Assembly: GCF_017695975.1 (NCBI RefSeq)
Contig: NZ_JAAORN010000001.1
Location: 372,001-436,000 of the forward strand
From: Prochlorococcus marinus CUG1417
Lineage (GTDB): Bacteria; Cyanobacteriota; Cyanobacteriia; PCC-6307; Cyanobiaceae
Direction of reading: 5' to 3'
DNA length: 64,000 bases
Shown here: positions 35,052 through 44,620 of the stretch, in pieces
Numbering within the stretch: the first letter of the stretch is position 1
Layout: each line of letters starts with the position of its first letter
The notes under the pieces: generated by a model
What the model was told of the DNA's origin: nothing
Seen by the model: only the letters and a program-made list of their open reading frames with translations
Databases searched by the model: none
Made by a program: the position numbers and the translations under genes

Positions 35052-36368
35052 TTGAGCATAGGATATTTACAAAGAAAGGCAGCTTGGGAAATTTTATTAA
35101 AAGTTAGTTCTGGTGATTTTTCTGATCATGCTCTTGAAAAGGTTTTAAAAAATTATCAATTTAATCCTCTTGATATAGCTTTTATTACGGAATTATCTTT
35201 TGGATGCATAAGGTATAGAAAATTTCTTGATCTTTGGACGGATCATACATCAAAAATTACTCATAAAAAGCAGCCTCCAAAGTTAAGATGGCTTCTACAT
35301 ATAGGTTTGTATCAACTATTGAAAATGGATAAAATCCCATTTCCTGCTGCTATTTCTACCACTGTAGAAGTAGCTAAAAAAACAGATTTAAATGGTTTAG
35401 CGGGAACTGTAAATGCGATATTGAGAAATGCATCAAGAAAATTAGAACAAAAAATCTTTCCTGAATTATCTTCTGATAGAAAAGAAAGAATTTCATATCT
35501 TGAATCATTTCCATTATGGCTTGTTAAGGATCTTTTTAAATGGGTCGGCAATAGCGAGGGTGAAGATATTATTAAGGCATTTAATAAAAAACCATCAATT
35601 GATTTGAGAATTAACCAATTAAAAACTAATTTAGATAACTTTTTGAAAGTACTTCATGAAAATAAAATTGATGCTGAAATTATTAAAGATTTACATTATG
35701 GAATTACTTTAAAATCTAATCCAAGATCTATAAAAAATTTACCAGGATATAGTGATGGACTTTGGACAATTCAAGATAGATCTTCTCAGTGGATAGCACC
35801 TCTATTAAATCCAAAAAAAGGTGAAAAGATTTTAGATGCTTGTGCAGCTCCAGGAAGTAAGTCTACCCACCTTGCAGAATTAACAAATGATAGTGCTGAA
35901 ATCATTGCCGTAGATAGATCAGAAAAAAGATTGAAAATACTGCAATCAAATTTAGAAAGGTTAAATTTGAAATCTGTTAATACCCTTAAGGCTGATGCTA
36001 CGAGTTTGATTGAATTAAATCCTAAGTTTATATCTTATTTTGATAAGATTTTAATAGATGCTCCATGTTCAGGCATTGGAACTCTCTCCAGGAATCCAGA
36101 TTCTAGATGGTCTTTAAGTAAAGAAAAAATAAAATCTTTAACTTTATTACAGGAAAAACTTTTGGAGAGTATTTTCCCTCTTTTGAAAAAAGATGGTACT
36201 TTAGTTTACTCAACTTGTACTATTTGTCCTGATGAAAATAATCTATTAATTGAACGATTTGTTGAAAAAAACAAAACTTTAAAATTGATTAGCCAAAAGC
36301 AAATTTTACCTAGATTGGATTATCCTGGTGATGGATTTTATTCTGCAATAATTTCATATAAACCTTAA
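35052..36368 (+). CDS. rsmB: 16S rRNA m5C967 methyltransferase (RsmB/Sun)
   Basis: RNA methyltransferase of 438 residues. The N-terminal NusB-like RNA-binding domain (ITELSFGCIRYRKFLD) is followed by a SAM domain with DACAAPGSKSTHLAEL and IDAPCSGIGTLSRNPD. The latter carries one conserved cysteine, and the nucleophilic cysteine lies in YSTCTICPDENN. TTG start; in-frame alternatives downstream would remove family sequence. It converges with the PBP gene across nine bases. Confidence 0.94.
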   Translation: MSIGYLQRKAAWEILLKVSSGDFSDHALEKVLKNYQFNPLDIAFITELSFGCIRYRKFLDLWTDHTSKITHKKQPPKLRWLLHIGLYQLLKMDKIPFPAAISTTVEVAKKTDLNGLAGTVNAILRNASRKLEQKIFPELSSDRKERISYLESFPLWLVKDLFKWVGNSEGEDIIKAFNKKPSIDLRINQLKTNLDNFLKVLHENKIDAEIIKDLHYGITLKSNPRSIKNLPGYSDGLWTIQDRSSQWIAPLLNPKKGEKILDACAAPGSKSTHLAELTNDSAEIIAVDRSEKRLKILQSNLERLNLKSVNTLKADATSLIELNPKFISYFDKILIDAPCSGIGTLSRNPDSRWSLSKEKIKSLTLLQEKLLESIFPLLKKDGTLVYSTCTICPDENNLLIERFVEKNKTLKLISQKQILPRLDYPGDGFYSAIISYKP

Positions 36369-36377
36369 AAACATAAT

Positions 36378-38156
36378 TTATTTTTTAATTGGAATTTTGT
36401 AAATTTCAGATATGAACTTCTTCCATAAATAAGCTGCATTCCCACTAGATAATTCAGATTCCTTGTTATCGTCGTAACCTATCCAGATCCCTGTTGTAAG
36501 ATTATCAATGGAACCAATAAACCAGAGATCTTTATTTCCATCAGATGTTCCTGTTTTCCCATAAATTTTCTTTCCTTTTATAAAGGCTGCTTTAGAAGTT
36601 CCTTCTTTTACAGATTTTTCAAGAAGTTTATTTATTTTCTTGTTTATTTTTAAATCTAATATTTTCTTGGAAATAGATTTATTTTCCCAAAGAGTTTGTT
36701 TTTTAAATGATTCTATTTTTTCTATGATTTCAGGGCTTTGAATCTTCCCATTATTGTTTATTGCAGAATATGCATTTGTGATGTTTAAAAGATTATCTCC
36801 GTAGGCGCCAATAGCTAAGGATGGGTATTCCTCAAACTCTTGCTCGTAACCTAGTCCAAATGAATTCGCTAAATTAATAATATTTTTTAAGCCAATTTTT
36901 TTTGTTATTGATATTGGAACGATATTTGATGAACTTTTAAATGATTCAATCAAAGATATTGAACCTCTATAGTCTTCTGAAAAATTTTTTGGGCAATAAC
37001 TTTCCCAGCATATTGGTAAGTCTTCAAATTTATCGCTTAATTTTATTCCTTCTATTAATGCAGCAGCATAAGGAATTATTTTAAAAGTAGAACCTAAAGG
37101 TCTTACAGATGAAATCACTCTATTGTATTCATTAATTGATGGATTTTTGCTGGTTATCATTGTCCTGATTAGTCCTGTGTTTGATTCGATAGATAACAGA
37201 CTAAATTCAAGTTCTTTAGGCCCTGAGTATCTTGATATTTTTTGACCTTTTTCTTGCCAATCTTTGTTGATAGAGGATTTAATTCTTAAAAACTTATAAT
37301 CATTTTTACTTCCAATTTTTTTATCTGTTTCCTGAAGAATAAAGTTTATTAGTAATTTATCATCTAAAAAATTATCAGCTGTTTGATAATTTAACTTTAT
37401 TTTTTCTTTAATAGCCTTATTCTTATTTGCAAGAGAAATATATCCATCAACATACATTGATTCAAGAACTTTATTTCTATTTTTAATAGCTAGTTCTAAA
37501 TTTTGATAAGGTGAATAAATTGATGGAGCTGGAGCTAGGCCTGCAATTAATGCGATCTCTGATAATGTCAATTCTTCTATAAATTTTCCATAATAAACTT
37601 GGGCAGCCTCGTCTACCCCGTATGCTCCTGATCCCAGATAAATATTATTTAAATATAATTTTAAAATTTGATTTTTGTTATATTTAAATTCAAGTATGAG
37701 TGATATAAATATTTCTTTGATTTTTCTTTGAAAACTTAAATCATTATTTAGAAAAAGTAATCTAGCAACTTGTTGTGTAATCGTACTTCCTCCCTCTTTA
37801 ACATAACCACTTCTAATATTTTGAATAAGGGCACGAGAAATACTTTTTAAATCTATTCCATTATGTTTATAAAATCTTTTATCCTCAGAAGATATAAAAG
37901 AATGTTTAAGAAAAAATGGAATTTTATGATAACTATTATCTATTTCAAATTTGCGGCTTAATTTGCTTAGTATTTTATTATCAGAAGATGATATTACGTA
38001 AGAATATTTGGTTCCCCGAGACTTTTTATTTTTAGAAATGTCAAATTTTAAAGTACTAAATATTAGACCAAAAAAGTAAAAAGATATTCCAGAAAAAATT
38101 AATATTGGAATTATTAAAACAAAAGATTTGAATTTAATCTTTTGCACTTTAAGCAA
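36378..38156 (-). CDS. Class A penicillin-binding protein (glycosyltransferase-transpeptidase)
   Basis: Bifunctional peptidoglycan synthase of 592 residues. An N-terminal membrane anchor (about 12-35) is followed by a GT51 domain with catalytic Glu91 in SSEDKRFYKHNGID and EGGSTITQQVARLL. The transpeptidase domain has the SxxK serine in GSTFKI, the SSN triad and the KTGT box in YGKTGTSDG. It is on the small side for class A PBPs. Its start overlaps chlG by eight bases, implying coupled translation, although the two proteins have unrelated roles. Confidence 0.92.
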   Translation of the reverse strand: MLKVQKIKFKSFVLIIPILIFSGISFYFFGLIFSTLKFDISKNKKSRGTKYSYVISSSDNKILSKLSRKFEIDNSYHKIPFFLKHSFISSEDKRFYKHNGIDLKSISRALIQNIRSGYVKEGGSTITQQVARLLFLNNDLSFQRKIKEIFISLILEFKYNKNQILKLYLNNIYLGSGAYGVDEAAQVYYGKFIEELTLSEIALIAGLAPAPSIYSPYQNLELAIKNRNKVLESMYVDGYISLANKNKAIKEKIKLNYQTADNFLDDKLLINFILQETDKKIGSKNDYKFLRIKSSINKDWQEKGQKISRYSGPKELEFSLLSIESNTGLIRTMITSKNPSINEYNRVISSVRPLGSTFKIIPYAAALIEGIKLSDKFEDLPICWESYCPKNFSEDYRGSISLIESFKSSSNIVPISITKKIGLKNIINLANSFGLGYEQEFEEYPSLAIGAYGDNLLNITNAYSAINNNGKIQSPEIIEKIESFKKQTLWENKSISKKILDLKINKKINKLLEKSVKEGTSKAAFIKGKKIYGKTGTSDGNKDLWFIGSIDNLTTGIWIGYDDNKESELSSGNAAYLWKKFISEIYKIPIKK

Positions 38157-39096
38157 CTAAAAAACTGTGTCCTATCGCTAAAGCTGTAACTAACATTCCC
38201 GTTATAAGGAACGGTTGGGCACTTGCTTGATATTTGACATCAAACTTTAAAGGATCTCTTAGTAACCACATATCTTGAAATGTAATTTGTGGAATTACCA
38301 ATAAAACCAAAATTACAGAGGCTAAATGTTGACCAATAATGACTAATACTACAACCATTGCTAATTGAAAAATGTCAATTAGTCCTGCACTTATTCTACT
38401 TGCATTTTTAATTCCAAATACTACTGGTAGAGAATTTAAGCCTAGCTTTGAGTCTCCTTCAACACTTTTGAAATCATTAATAACAGCAATTCCAAGTCCT
38501 GAGAGACTATAAGCAAGTGTTAGTATCGCCGTCACTATAGTTAATTTCCCAAACAAGGCTTGTCCTGCCCACCAAGGTAAAGCTATATAAGATGCTCCTA
38601 ATGCATAATTTCCAAGCCAACCATTCTGTTTTAATTTGAGTGGTGGAGCAGAATATATATAACTAACAAAGGAACCTCCTAATGCCAGAAGTAAGACGGA
38701 GGGGAAGCTGTGCTTAGCATATAAATCTAATAGAAAAGCAACTATTAAACCAGCTATAAGTAATACCCAGATTTGTATTTTTACATCTTTAATTGAAATT
38801 TTGCCAGAAGGAATTGGTCTGTTTGGTTCATTAATTGCATCAATTTCTTTATCAAAAAAATCATTTATGGTTTGGGTATAACCAGCCAGAAGTGGTCCAC
38901 TCATCAACATACATGCCAATGAAGCTAGAACATTACTAAATGTCCATTCAAAATTCCCACTTGCAGCTGCTCCACAAATAACCCCCCATATCAAAGGGAT
39001 CCACGTTATGGGTTTCATTAACTGTATACGGAGTTTCCATATGCTTGATGTTTCAGAGGCACCCTTAATTCCTAATAGTTGTTTTGGATCATTCAC
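38149..39096 (-). CDS. chlG: Chlorophyll synthase (prenyltransferase)
   Basis: UbiA-superfamily membrane enzyme that attaches the phytyl or geranylgeranyl chain to (divinyl) chlorophyllide. Aspartate-rich motifs are present: NDFFDKEIDAINEPNRPIPSG near residue 92 and NDFKSVEGDSKLG near 210. Multiple membrane spans follow, and the N terminus has the cyanobacterial ChlG form (LKPITWIPLIWGVICGAAASG-like block). The 315-residue length is typical. It is the clearest marker that this is a chlorophyll-making phototroph. It lies nine bases after the DUF2862 gene and overlaps the PBP gene. Confidence 0.96.
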   Translation of the reverse strand: MNDPKQLLGIKGASETSSIWKLRIQLMKPITWIPLIWGVICGAAASGNFEWTFSNVLASLACMLMSGPLLAGYTQTINDFFDKEIDAINEPNRPIPSGKISIKDVKIQIWVLLIAGLIVAFLLDLYAKHSFPSVLLLALGGSFVSYIYSAPPLKLKQNGWLGNYALGASYIALPWWAGQALFGKLTIVTAILTLAYSLSGLGIAVINDFKSVEGDSKLGLNSLPVVFGIKNASRISAGLIDIFQLAMVVVLVIIGQHLASVILVLLVIPQITFQDMWLLRDPLKFDVKYQASAQPFLITGMLVTALAIGHSFLVA

Positions 39097-39104
39097 TTTA
39101 CTTT

Positions 39105-39329
39105 TTAACCTTTCTCAATTTCTTCTGGGAAAAACCAATTTTGCTCACCATTCTGAAATTTTGCGGTGATCCCAATACTCCTGCCGTCGGTCATTTTATA
39201 GCCTGTTATTACGGCTTTTGGATTGGAGGATATTTGGTCAATTAATTTAGCTGGTAGTCTATCTTTTACTTTGTTAATGTTAATTTTAATTTTACTACCA
39301 ATTTTGGGTAATAATTTTGTTTCAGCCAT
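39105..39329 (-). CDS. DUF2862 small protein
   Basis: Basic protein of 74 residues recognised as DUF2862, a cyanobacterial family of unknown function. Visible elements are an SH3-like pattern: IGSKIKINI, LIDQISSNPKAVITGYKMTDGR, and a C-terminal NWFFPEEIE. It precedes chlG by nine bases on the same strand, so the two are probably co-transcribed, a plausible but unproven link to pigment synthesis. It is divergent from hisF across 59 bases. Confidence 0.78.
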   Translation of the reverse strand: MAETKLLPKIGSKIKININKVKDRLPAKLIDQISSNPKAVITGYKMTDGRSIGITAKFQNGEQNWFFPEEIEKG

Positions 39330-39388
39330 AAGAGGTAAAATGGAAGCTATTATGCAAGATTAACAGCATTTGGACAATTTTTACTAAA

Positions 39389-40159
39389 ATGGTAGCTCTT
39401 CGTTTAATTCCTTGTTTAGATGTCGCCAATGGCAGAGTCGTTAAAGGTGTAAATTTTGTTAACTTGAGAGATTCAGGTGATCCTGTTGAATTGGCTTGTA
39501 GGTACTCTGATGAAGGCGCAGATGAATTAGTATTTTTAGATATTAGAGCAAGCGTGGAAAATAGGAATACATTAGTTGACCTTGTTTCTAGGACAGCAAA
39601 ATCAGTAAAAATTCCTTTTACAGTAGGTGGAGGTATAGATTCTGTTTCTTCTATTAATGATCTTTTAAGAGCAGGAGCAGATAAAGTGAGTTTGAATTCC
39701 TCAGCCGTAAGAAATCCCTATTTAATTTCTGAAAGTTCTAGAGAATTTGGTAATCAATGCATCGTTATAGCAATTGATGCTCGAAGAAAAGTTGATAAGT
39801 TTGGAGAGTGGGAGGTGTACGTGAAAGGAGGTAGAGAAAATACTGGTATAGATGTATTAAGTTGGGCAAAGAAAGTTGAGGAGTTAGGCGCAGGGGAAAT
39901 ATTGCTTACTTCAATGGATGGTGATGGAACACAGAATGGATATGATTTAAATTTGACAGAATCTGTTGCAAATATTGTTGATATCCCAGTAATTGCTTCC
40001 GGAGGGGCTGGTTGTTTAGAAGATATCTATGATGTTTTCAATGAAGCCAAAGCATCCGCTGCACTTTTAGCATCATTACTTCATGATAAGAAACTTACTC
40101 TACAAGAAATAAAAACTTTCCTTATCGAAAAAAATCTTCCAATTAGACCATATGAATAA
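39389..40159 (+). CDS. hisF: Imidazole glycerol phosphate synthase cyclase subunit
   Basis: TIM-barrel cyclase of histidine synthesis that works with the HisH glutaminase. Catalytic Asp11 lies in [13 protein letters not shown], and the second catalytic aspartate is in AIDARRK near 130. Phosphate-binding loops TVGGGIDS and IASGGAG are intact. The 256-residue length is normal. hisH is not adjacent. Confidence 0.96.
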   Translation: MVALRLIPCLDVANGRVVKGVNFVNLRDSGDPVELACRYSDEGADELVFLDIRASVENRNTLVDLVSRTAKSVKIPFTVGGGIDSVSSINDLLRAGADKVSLNSSAVRNPYLISESSREFGNQCIVIAIDARRKVDKFGEWEVYVKGGRENTGIDVLSWAKKVEELGAGEILLTSMDGDGTQNGYDLNLTESVANIVDIPVIASGGAGCLEDIYDVFNEAKASAALLASLLHDKKLTLQEIKTFLIEKNLPIRPYE

Positions 40160-40201
40160 AAATTTAATTTAATACCAAAAAAATAAGTTAAAAATTTAAA
40201 A

Positions 40202-40903
40202 ATGAAATTCACAAAAACTATCGAAGTCAAAAATATATTTAATAAAATTTCTTATAAATATGACTTTTTAAATAATCTATTAAGTTTTGGGCTGCACAGA
40301 TTATGGAAAAGGAAATTAGTTAATTTATTGGCACCTTTAAATGGCGAAGATTGGGCTGATTTATGCTGTGGAACTGGAGATTTAGCATTCTTAATTTCTG
40401 AGAGAGTTAGTCCAAGGGGGTCGATTACTGGGATTGACAGTGCAGAGGATATCTTAAATATTGCAAAAAAAAAATCAGAGCTTAAAAAAAATAAATTTAT
40501 TAAGTGGGAAATTAAAGATGTATTAGAAATTAATGATTATTCAAAAAATTTTGATGGGATTTGCATGTCATATGGACTTAGAAACTTAAATAATGTTGAA
40601 GAAGGAATAAAAAAAGTTTTTGATCTTTTGAAGGATAAGGGGAGGGCAGGATTTTTGGATTTTAATCACTCAACAAGAAATTCTTTATCCAATATTTTTC
40701 AGAAAATTTATTTGAGATTAATTGTAGTAACCATTTCGCGGCTTTTTAATTTAGGTCCAGAGTACGGATATATTGAAAAAAGTATTAGTAATTTTCCAAA
40801 GAAAAAAGAGCTTATAAATATTGCTAAAGAAGTTGGATTTAAAAAAGCTGAATATAGGACTATTTGGGGGGGGCAAATGGGAATACTAATTTTAGTTAAA
40901 TAA
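40202..40903 (+). CDS. menG: Demethylphylloquinone/menaquinone methyltransferase
   Basis: SAM-dependent C-methyltransferase of the UbiE/MenG family. The SAM motif ADLCCGTGDLAF and the signature IDSAEDILNIAKKK are followed by the UbiE block SYGLRNLNNVEEGI. At 233 residues it is normal. In cyanobacteria it completes phylloquinone, the photosystem I A1 cofactor, rather than ubiquinone; that role is from organism context. It starts 42 bases after hisF. Confidence 0.92.
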   Translation: MKFTKTIEVKNIFNKISYKYDFLNNLLSFGLHRLWKRKLVNLLAPLNGEDWADLCCGTGDLAFLISERVSPRGSITGIDSAEDILNIAKKKSELKKNKFIKWEIKDVLEINDYSKNFDGICMSYGLRNLNNVEEGIKKVFDLLKDKGRAGFLDFNHSTRNSLSNIFQKIYLRLIVVTISRLFNLGPEYGYIEKSISNFPKKKELINIAKEVGFKKAEYRTIWGGQMGILILVK

Positions 40904-40908
40904 AGAAT

Positions 40909-41394
40909 TTAGTTTTTTACTTTTCTCCAACAAAAAGAACACTTTCCCCATCTTTTGATTTCGCCCTCAGGAGTAGGGGAATTACAAAGAGTACAAATGC
41001 ACATATTATTTTGATTGATTCTGCTTGGATGCTTTGCCCAAACTATCTTTGCATTAGTAGCTTTGATATTTTTATTTTTAATTTCATAATTTTGTATTAT
41101 TTTTATTTCATTCAAAGTTATTCCAATTTTCTCGATTCTCTCTTTTAATTTATGCTTGTTATAGATTAAAGCTTGGCGCCACTGTGGATGATTTACCGCG
41201 ATAGTAAGAATTTTTTTTTCAATATTTAATGGTTTACATTCTTGAAATAGTTCTAATCCGATTAAGTTCTTCCAGTTTTCGTTGATTTTAGAGAGTTTAT
41301 CTAAATCTCCAAAGGATTTTTTGAAATTATCAAGACAAATTTTTAATGGATGTGGATTCCTTCTATTCACTATTGGCAAATACTTTTTGTCCAA
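40909..41394 (-). CDS. DciA-like DUF721 protein with C-terminal zinc ribbon
   Basis: Protein of 161 residues. The middle region (WKNLIGLELFQECKPLNIEKKILTIAVNHPQWRQALIY) has the KH-like DUF721 pattern known from DciA, the ancestral replicative-helicase operator. The C terminus carries two cysteine pairs, CTLC and CSFC, a likely zinc-binding ribbon. An N-terminal conserved segment PLKICLDNFKKSFG is present. A DnaB-loading role is inferred from family membership. It converges with menG and is divergent from birA. Confidence 0.8.
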   Translation of the reverse strand: MDKKYLPIVNRRNPHPLKICLDNFKKSFGDLDKLSKINENWKNLIGLELFQECKPLNIEKKILTIAVNHPQWRQALIYNKHKLKERIEKIGITLNEIKIIQNYEIKNKNIKATNAKIVWAKHPSRINQNNMCICTLCNSPTPEGEIKRWGKCSFCWRKVKN

Positions 41395-41469
41395 TTTGTA
41401 AAATTTACTTATTAAGACTAAAGTTAATCTAATCTTTTAAAAGATGCTCGTTGTTTTAATAAAAAATTT

Positions 41470-42219
41470 GTGAAAGTTATTGGACCTGCAGCTAAGACAG
41501 TTTTTTATTTAAAAAAAATTCAGGGTCAATATCCAACTTGGACACTTCATTACAAAATAAAATGTAAAAGTACAGAAAATGAGCTAACAAACTTTTTTGA
41601 ATATTCTGAAATAAAGAAAAATCAGCCTGTAGCTATAATCGCAAGAGAACAGTTCTCGGGGGTTGGCCAAAACTCAAAAACTTGGATTTCACCAAAAGGC
41701 GGGATTTGGTTAAGTGCAGCTTACCCAATATTTTCAAAAGAATTTGAATGTCAAATATTTAATTTATCTTTAGGTGTTAAGTTATGTGAAATGCTTAGAC
41801 AAGAGAATATAAATGTTTGTTTGAAATGGCCAAATGATATTTTTTTTGGTTCAAAAAAGTTGATTGGATTTTTACCGAGGGTTATAACAAGAGGCAAAGA
41901 AATTATCTATGTAAGAGTAGGAATTGGCATGAATGTTTTAAATTACACTCCATCGGAAGGTATTTCATTATCAAAAGTACTTCAAACTAAGAATATTAAT
42001 CAACATTATTGGACAGCCAAAGTTCTTAAAGCTTTTTATGATTCAACTGAATTTAATAAGAAGAAAGAATATGTAATTAAATCAGCAAATAAGTTTCTTA
42101 ATAAAAGTTTTTTACCTAGTGGTTATTGTCCTAATACATGGAAAATTAAAGATATTGATTTCAATGGGAATTTAAGAATTGAAAATGAAACTGAACTGAA
42201 GGTAATTAGACGGTTTTGA
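41470..42219 (+). CDS. birA: Biotin-[acetyl-CoA-carboxylase] ligase, catalytic domain only
   Basis: Monofunctional biotin protein ligase of 249 residues without the helix-turn-helix repressor domain. The catalytic core is recognisable from AIIAREQFSGVGQNSKTWISPKGGIWLSAAYP and CLKWPNDIFFGSKKLIGFLPR, which includes the biotin-binding lysine region. The normally GRGRxGR glycine-rich loop is G-V-G-Q-N-S-K (residues 64-70), so the arginines equivalent to E. coli R116, R118 and R121 are missing. GTG start. It would biotinylate acetyl-CoA carboxylase BCCP. Confidence 0.85.
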   Translation: MKVIGPAAKTVFYLKKIQGQYPTWTLHYKIKCKSTENELTNFFEYSEIKKNQPVAIIAREQFSGVGQNSKTWISPKGGIWLSAAYPIFSKEFECQIFNLSLGVKLCEMLRQENINVCLKWPNDIFFGSKKLIGFLPRVITRGKEIIYVRVGIGMNVLNYTPSEGISLSKVLQTKNINQHYWTAKVLKAFYDSTEFNKKKEYVIKSANKFLNKSFLPSGYCPNTWKIKDIDFNGNLRIENETELKVIRRF

Positions 42220-42221
42220 AT

Positions 42222-42908
42222 TTAATTAACTTTTAATTCAACTATTCTTCCATCCTTAAATTTGGCTATTTTTTTTGCGCGATTTGCAACTTCATCTTCA
42301 TGAGTAACTAAAACTATAGTTATTCCAGATTCATGCAGCTTGTCAAAAAGATCTAATACATCTACAGTGGTTTTTGAATCTAGTGCTCCAGTAGGTTCGT
42401 CTGCCAACAATATTGCAGGATTATTGATAATCGCCCTAGCAATAGCAACTCGTTGTTGTTGACCTCCGGATAATTGGTTTGGACGATTATTCATCCTTTC
42501 TGAAAGACCAACTTTTTCTAAGGCATTCTTAGCTCGCTCTAATCTTTGCTCAGGCTCAATACCAGCATAAATCATCGGTAAAGTTACGTTTTCAAGTGCA
42601 GTTGCGTCTGATAGAAGATGAAATTGTTGAAAAACGAAGCCTAATTTTTGATTACGAATTTCCGCAAGCTCATCATCACATAAATTTTCAACAGGTATAC
42701 CATTTAATTTATAAACACCTTCAGATGGTCTATCTAGACATCCAATAATATTCATGGCTGTGCTTTTGCCTGAGCCACTAGCTCCCATTACAGCTAAATA
42801 ATCACCTTTAAAAATTTCTAAGTTTATGCTGTCTAAGGCTTTAACAATTAGATCTTCTTTTCCATATGTTTTAGATATATTTTCTAAACTTGCGACTTTC
42901 TTAGACAT
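42222..42908 (-). CDS. MacB/LolD-type ABC transporter ATPase
   Basis: ATPase of 228 residues with the features of the MacB/FtsE/LolD (3.A.1.122) group. Walker A is GASGSGKST, the Q-loop lies in GFVFQQFHLL, the signature is LSGGQQQRVAIARAI, and Walker B/D-loop is LLADEPTGALDSKT. These ATPases pair with MacB-like permeases for export or lipoprotein movement. In cyanobacteria a DevA-like role is common. No permease lies adjacent. It follows ndhB by 16 bases. Confidence 0.92.
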   Translation of the reverse strand: MSKKVASLENISKTYGKEDLIVKALDSINLEIFKGDYLAVMGASGSGKSTAMNIIGCLDRPSEGVYKLNGIPVENLCDDELAEIRNQKLGFVFQQFHLLSDATALENVTLPMIYAGIEPEQRLERAKNALEKVGLSERMNNRPNQLSGGQQQRVAIARAIINNPAILLADEPTGALDSKTTVDVLDLFDKLHESGITIVLVTHEDEVANRAKKIAKFKDGRIVELKVN

Positions 42909-42924
42909 TTATCGAAAAATTCTT

Positions 42925-44445
42925 CTAGGAAATATTATTTGCAGTAGCAATAATATCTTGTAAGAAAGGAGTTTCTGAAACTGCGGTATTGGCTAATTTA
43001 AAAAGAGGATTAGAAAGGATTCCTCCAAGAGCAGTTACTGCCACGCAAGTATAAAGTGCAATTCTTAAGGGAGGCAATCCTACAATTCCCCATTTAATCT
43101 CAGGATATGATTTGACGATTTCAGATGCTTCCTGTGGTTCTTTAACTACCATCATTTTTATAACTGAAATGTAATAATAAATAGATATAACTGAAGTAAC
43201 TAATCCAACGATTACTAATAGATATTGATGATTTGCCCAACCTGCAAAGAACAAATAGATCTTTCCAAAAAATCCTAACATTGGAGGTAAACCTCCAAGA
43301 GATAAGAGACAAAGGCTTAAACCTAATGTGATGAGAGGATCTTTTTGGTAAAGTCCAGAGTAATCAAGAATTCTGTCAGAACCAGTTCTTAGTGAGAAAA
43401 GTATTACACATGAAAATGCTCCCAAATTCATAAATAAATATGCAGCCAAATATAAAACAGCAGCTGATAAACCATCTTGTGTACCGGATACTATTCCTAT
43501 CATTACAAATCCTGCTTGTCCAATAGAACTGTAAGCTAACATCCTTTTCATTGAGGTTTGAGCTAGCGCTACAATATTACCTAGAGCCATGCTCAAGATG
43601 GCCAAAATAGTAAATAATAGTTTCCATTCTTCATCGAATGAAGAGAAAGTAGTGCTTAATATTCTTATCGCAAATGCAAAACCTGCTGTCTTTGAACCGA
43701 CGGATAAAAAAGCAACTACAGGTGTAGGTGATCCTTCATAAACATCAGGAGTCCATTGATGAAAGGGAACTGCAGCGATTTTAAAAGCAACAGTTGACAA
43801 GACAAATACGAGAGCAAGAGAAGTGATGAAGGAGGGTTTGTTTATAATCTCTAAACCAATAGTTGCTAAGTTTGTTGAACCACTTAATCCATAAAGAAAA
43901 GAGGAGCCATACAAATAGACAGCGGCAGCGGCTGAACCAACAAGCAAGTATTTTAAAGCTGCTTCTGAACTTCTTGGATCTCTCTTGAGGTAACCAGAAA
44001 GTAAGTAACTTGCTACAGATAAAGTTTCCAAAGATATAAATACACTAATAAGGTCAGTAGATCCACACAAAAGCATTGCTCCAAGGGTTGCCGAAAGAAC
44101 TATCGCGGCAAACTCGCCAATTGGGCTTCCACTTTGTTCCGTGTAACGCCAACTTATAAGTAAAGATACTAAGGTTGATAAAGAAATTATTGCTCTAAAT
44201 GCGATTGCCAAATTATCTGAATTAAAGGACCCCAGGAATGCGCTTTCTACCGGATTACTCCATTGCAATGCCAAACTAACAAGAGAGCTGCCAATTGATA
44301 AATAGCAAATTATTGGTGCCCATTTTGATGCAGTTTTTTCTCCAGCTAAATCAACAAGTAATGTTCCAACAATGCCTAATAAAATAAAAGCTTCTGGAAT
44401 AATGGCTTGAGCATTTAGATTAATTGTAAAGATTTCGTTGGGCAC
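42925..44445 (-). CDS. ndhB: NAD(P)H-quinone oxidoreductase subunit 2 (NdhB)
   Basis: Proton-pumping antiporter-like subunit of photosynthetic complex I, with about 14 hydrophobic spans over 506 residues. Conserved elements include [27 protein letters not shown], the PEASLKY-like stretch in [27 protein letters not shown], and KMAAVPFH-like [23 protein letters not shown] with its key lysine. It supports cyclic electron flow and respiration in the thylakoid. It is divergent from topA across 175 AT-rich bases that would hold both promoters. Confidence 0.96.
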   Translation of the reverse strand: MPNEIFTINLNAQAIIPEAFILLGIVGTLLVDLAGEKTASKWAPIICYLSIGSSLVSLALQWSNPVESAFLGSFNSDNLAIAFRAIISLSTLVSLLISWRYTEQSGSPIGEFAAIVLSATLGAMLLCGSTDLISVFISLETLSVASYLLSGYLKRDPRSSEAALKYLLVGSAAAAVYLYGSSFLYGLSGSTNLATIGLEIINKPSFITSLALVFVLSTVAFKIAAVPFHQWTPDVYEGSPTPVVAFLSVGSKTAGFAFAIRILSTTFSSFDEEWKLLFTILAILSMALGNIVALAQTSMKRMLAYSSIGQAGFVMIGIVSGTQDGLSAAVLYLAAYLFMNLGAFSCVILFSLRTGSDRILDYSGLYQKDPLITLGLSLCLLSLGGLPPMLGFFGKIYLFFAGWANHQYLLVIVGLVTSVISIYYYISVIKMMVVKEPQEASEIVKSYPEIKWGIVGLPPLRIALYTCVAVTALGGILSNPLFKLANTAVSETPFLQDIIATANNIS

Positions 44446-44620
44446 TTTATTAAATTGGATTAAATTAGATGTTTGATTGTAAGGGTCTAAGAGTTAATCT
44501 TAGTTTGATTATAATTTGTGGGTATGATTTTTGAAATTTTAAGAAGAAGTTACTTGAAAAACCTTCAAATAATCATAATATGCCCTAACTGAACAAAAAC
44601 ACCAATTTTTGAAATAAACC

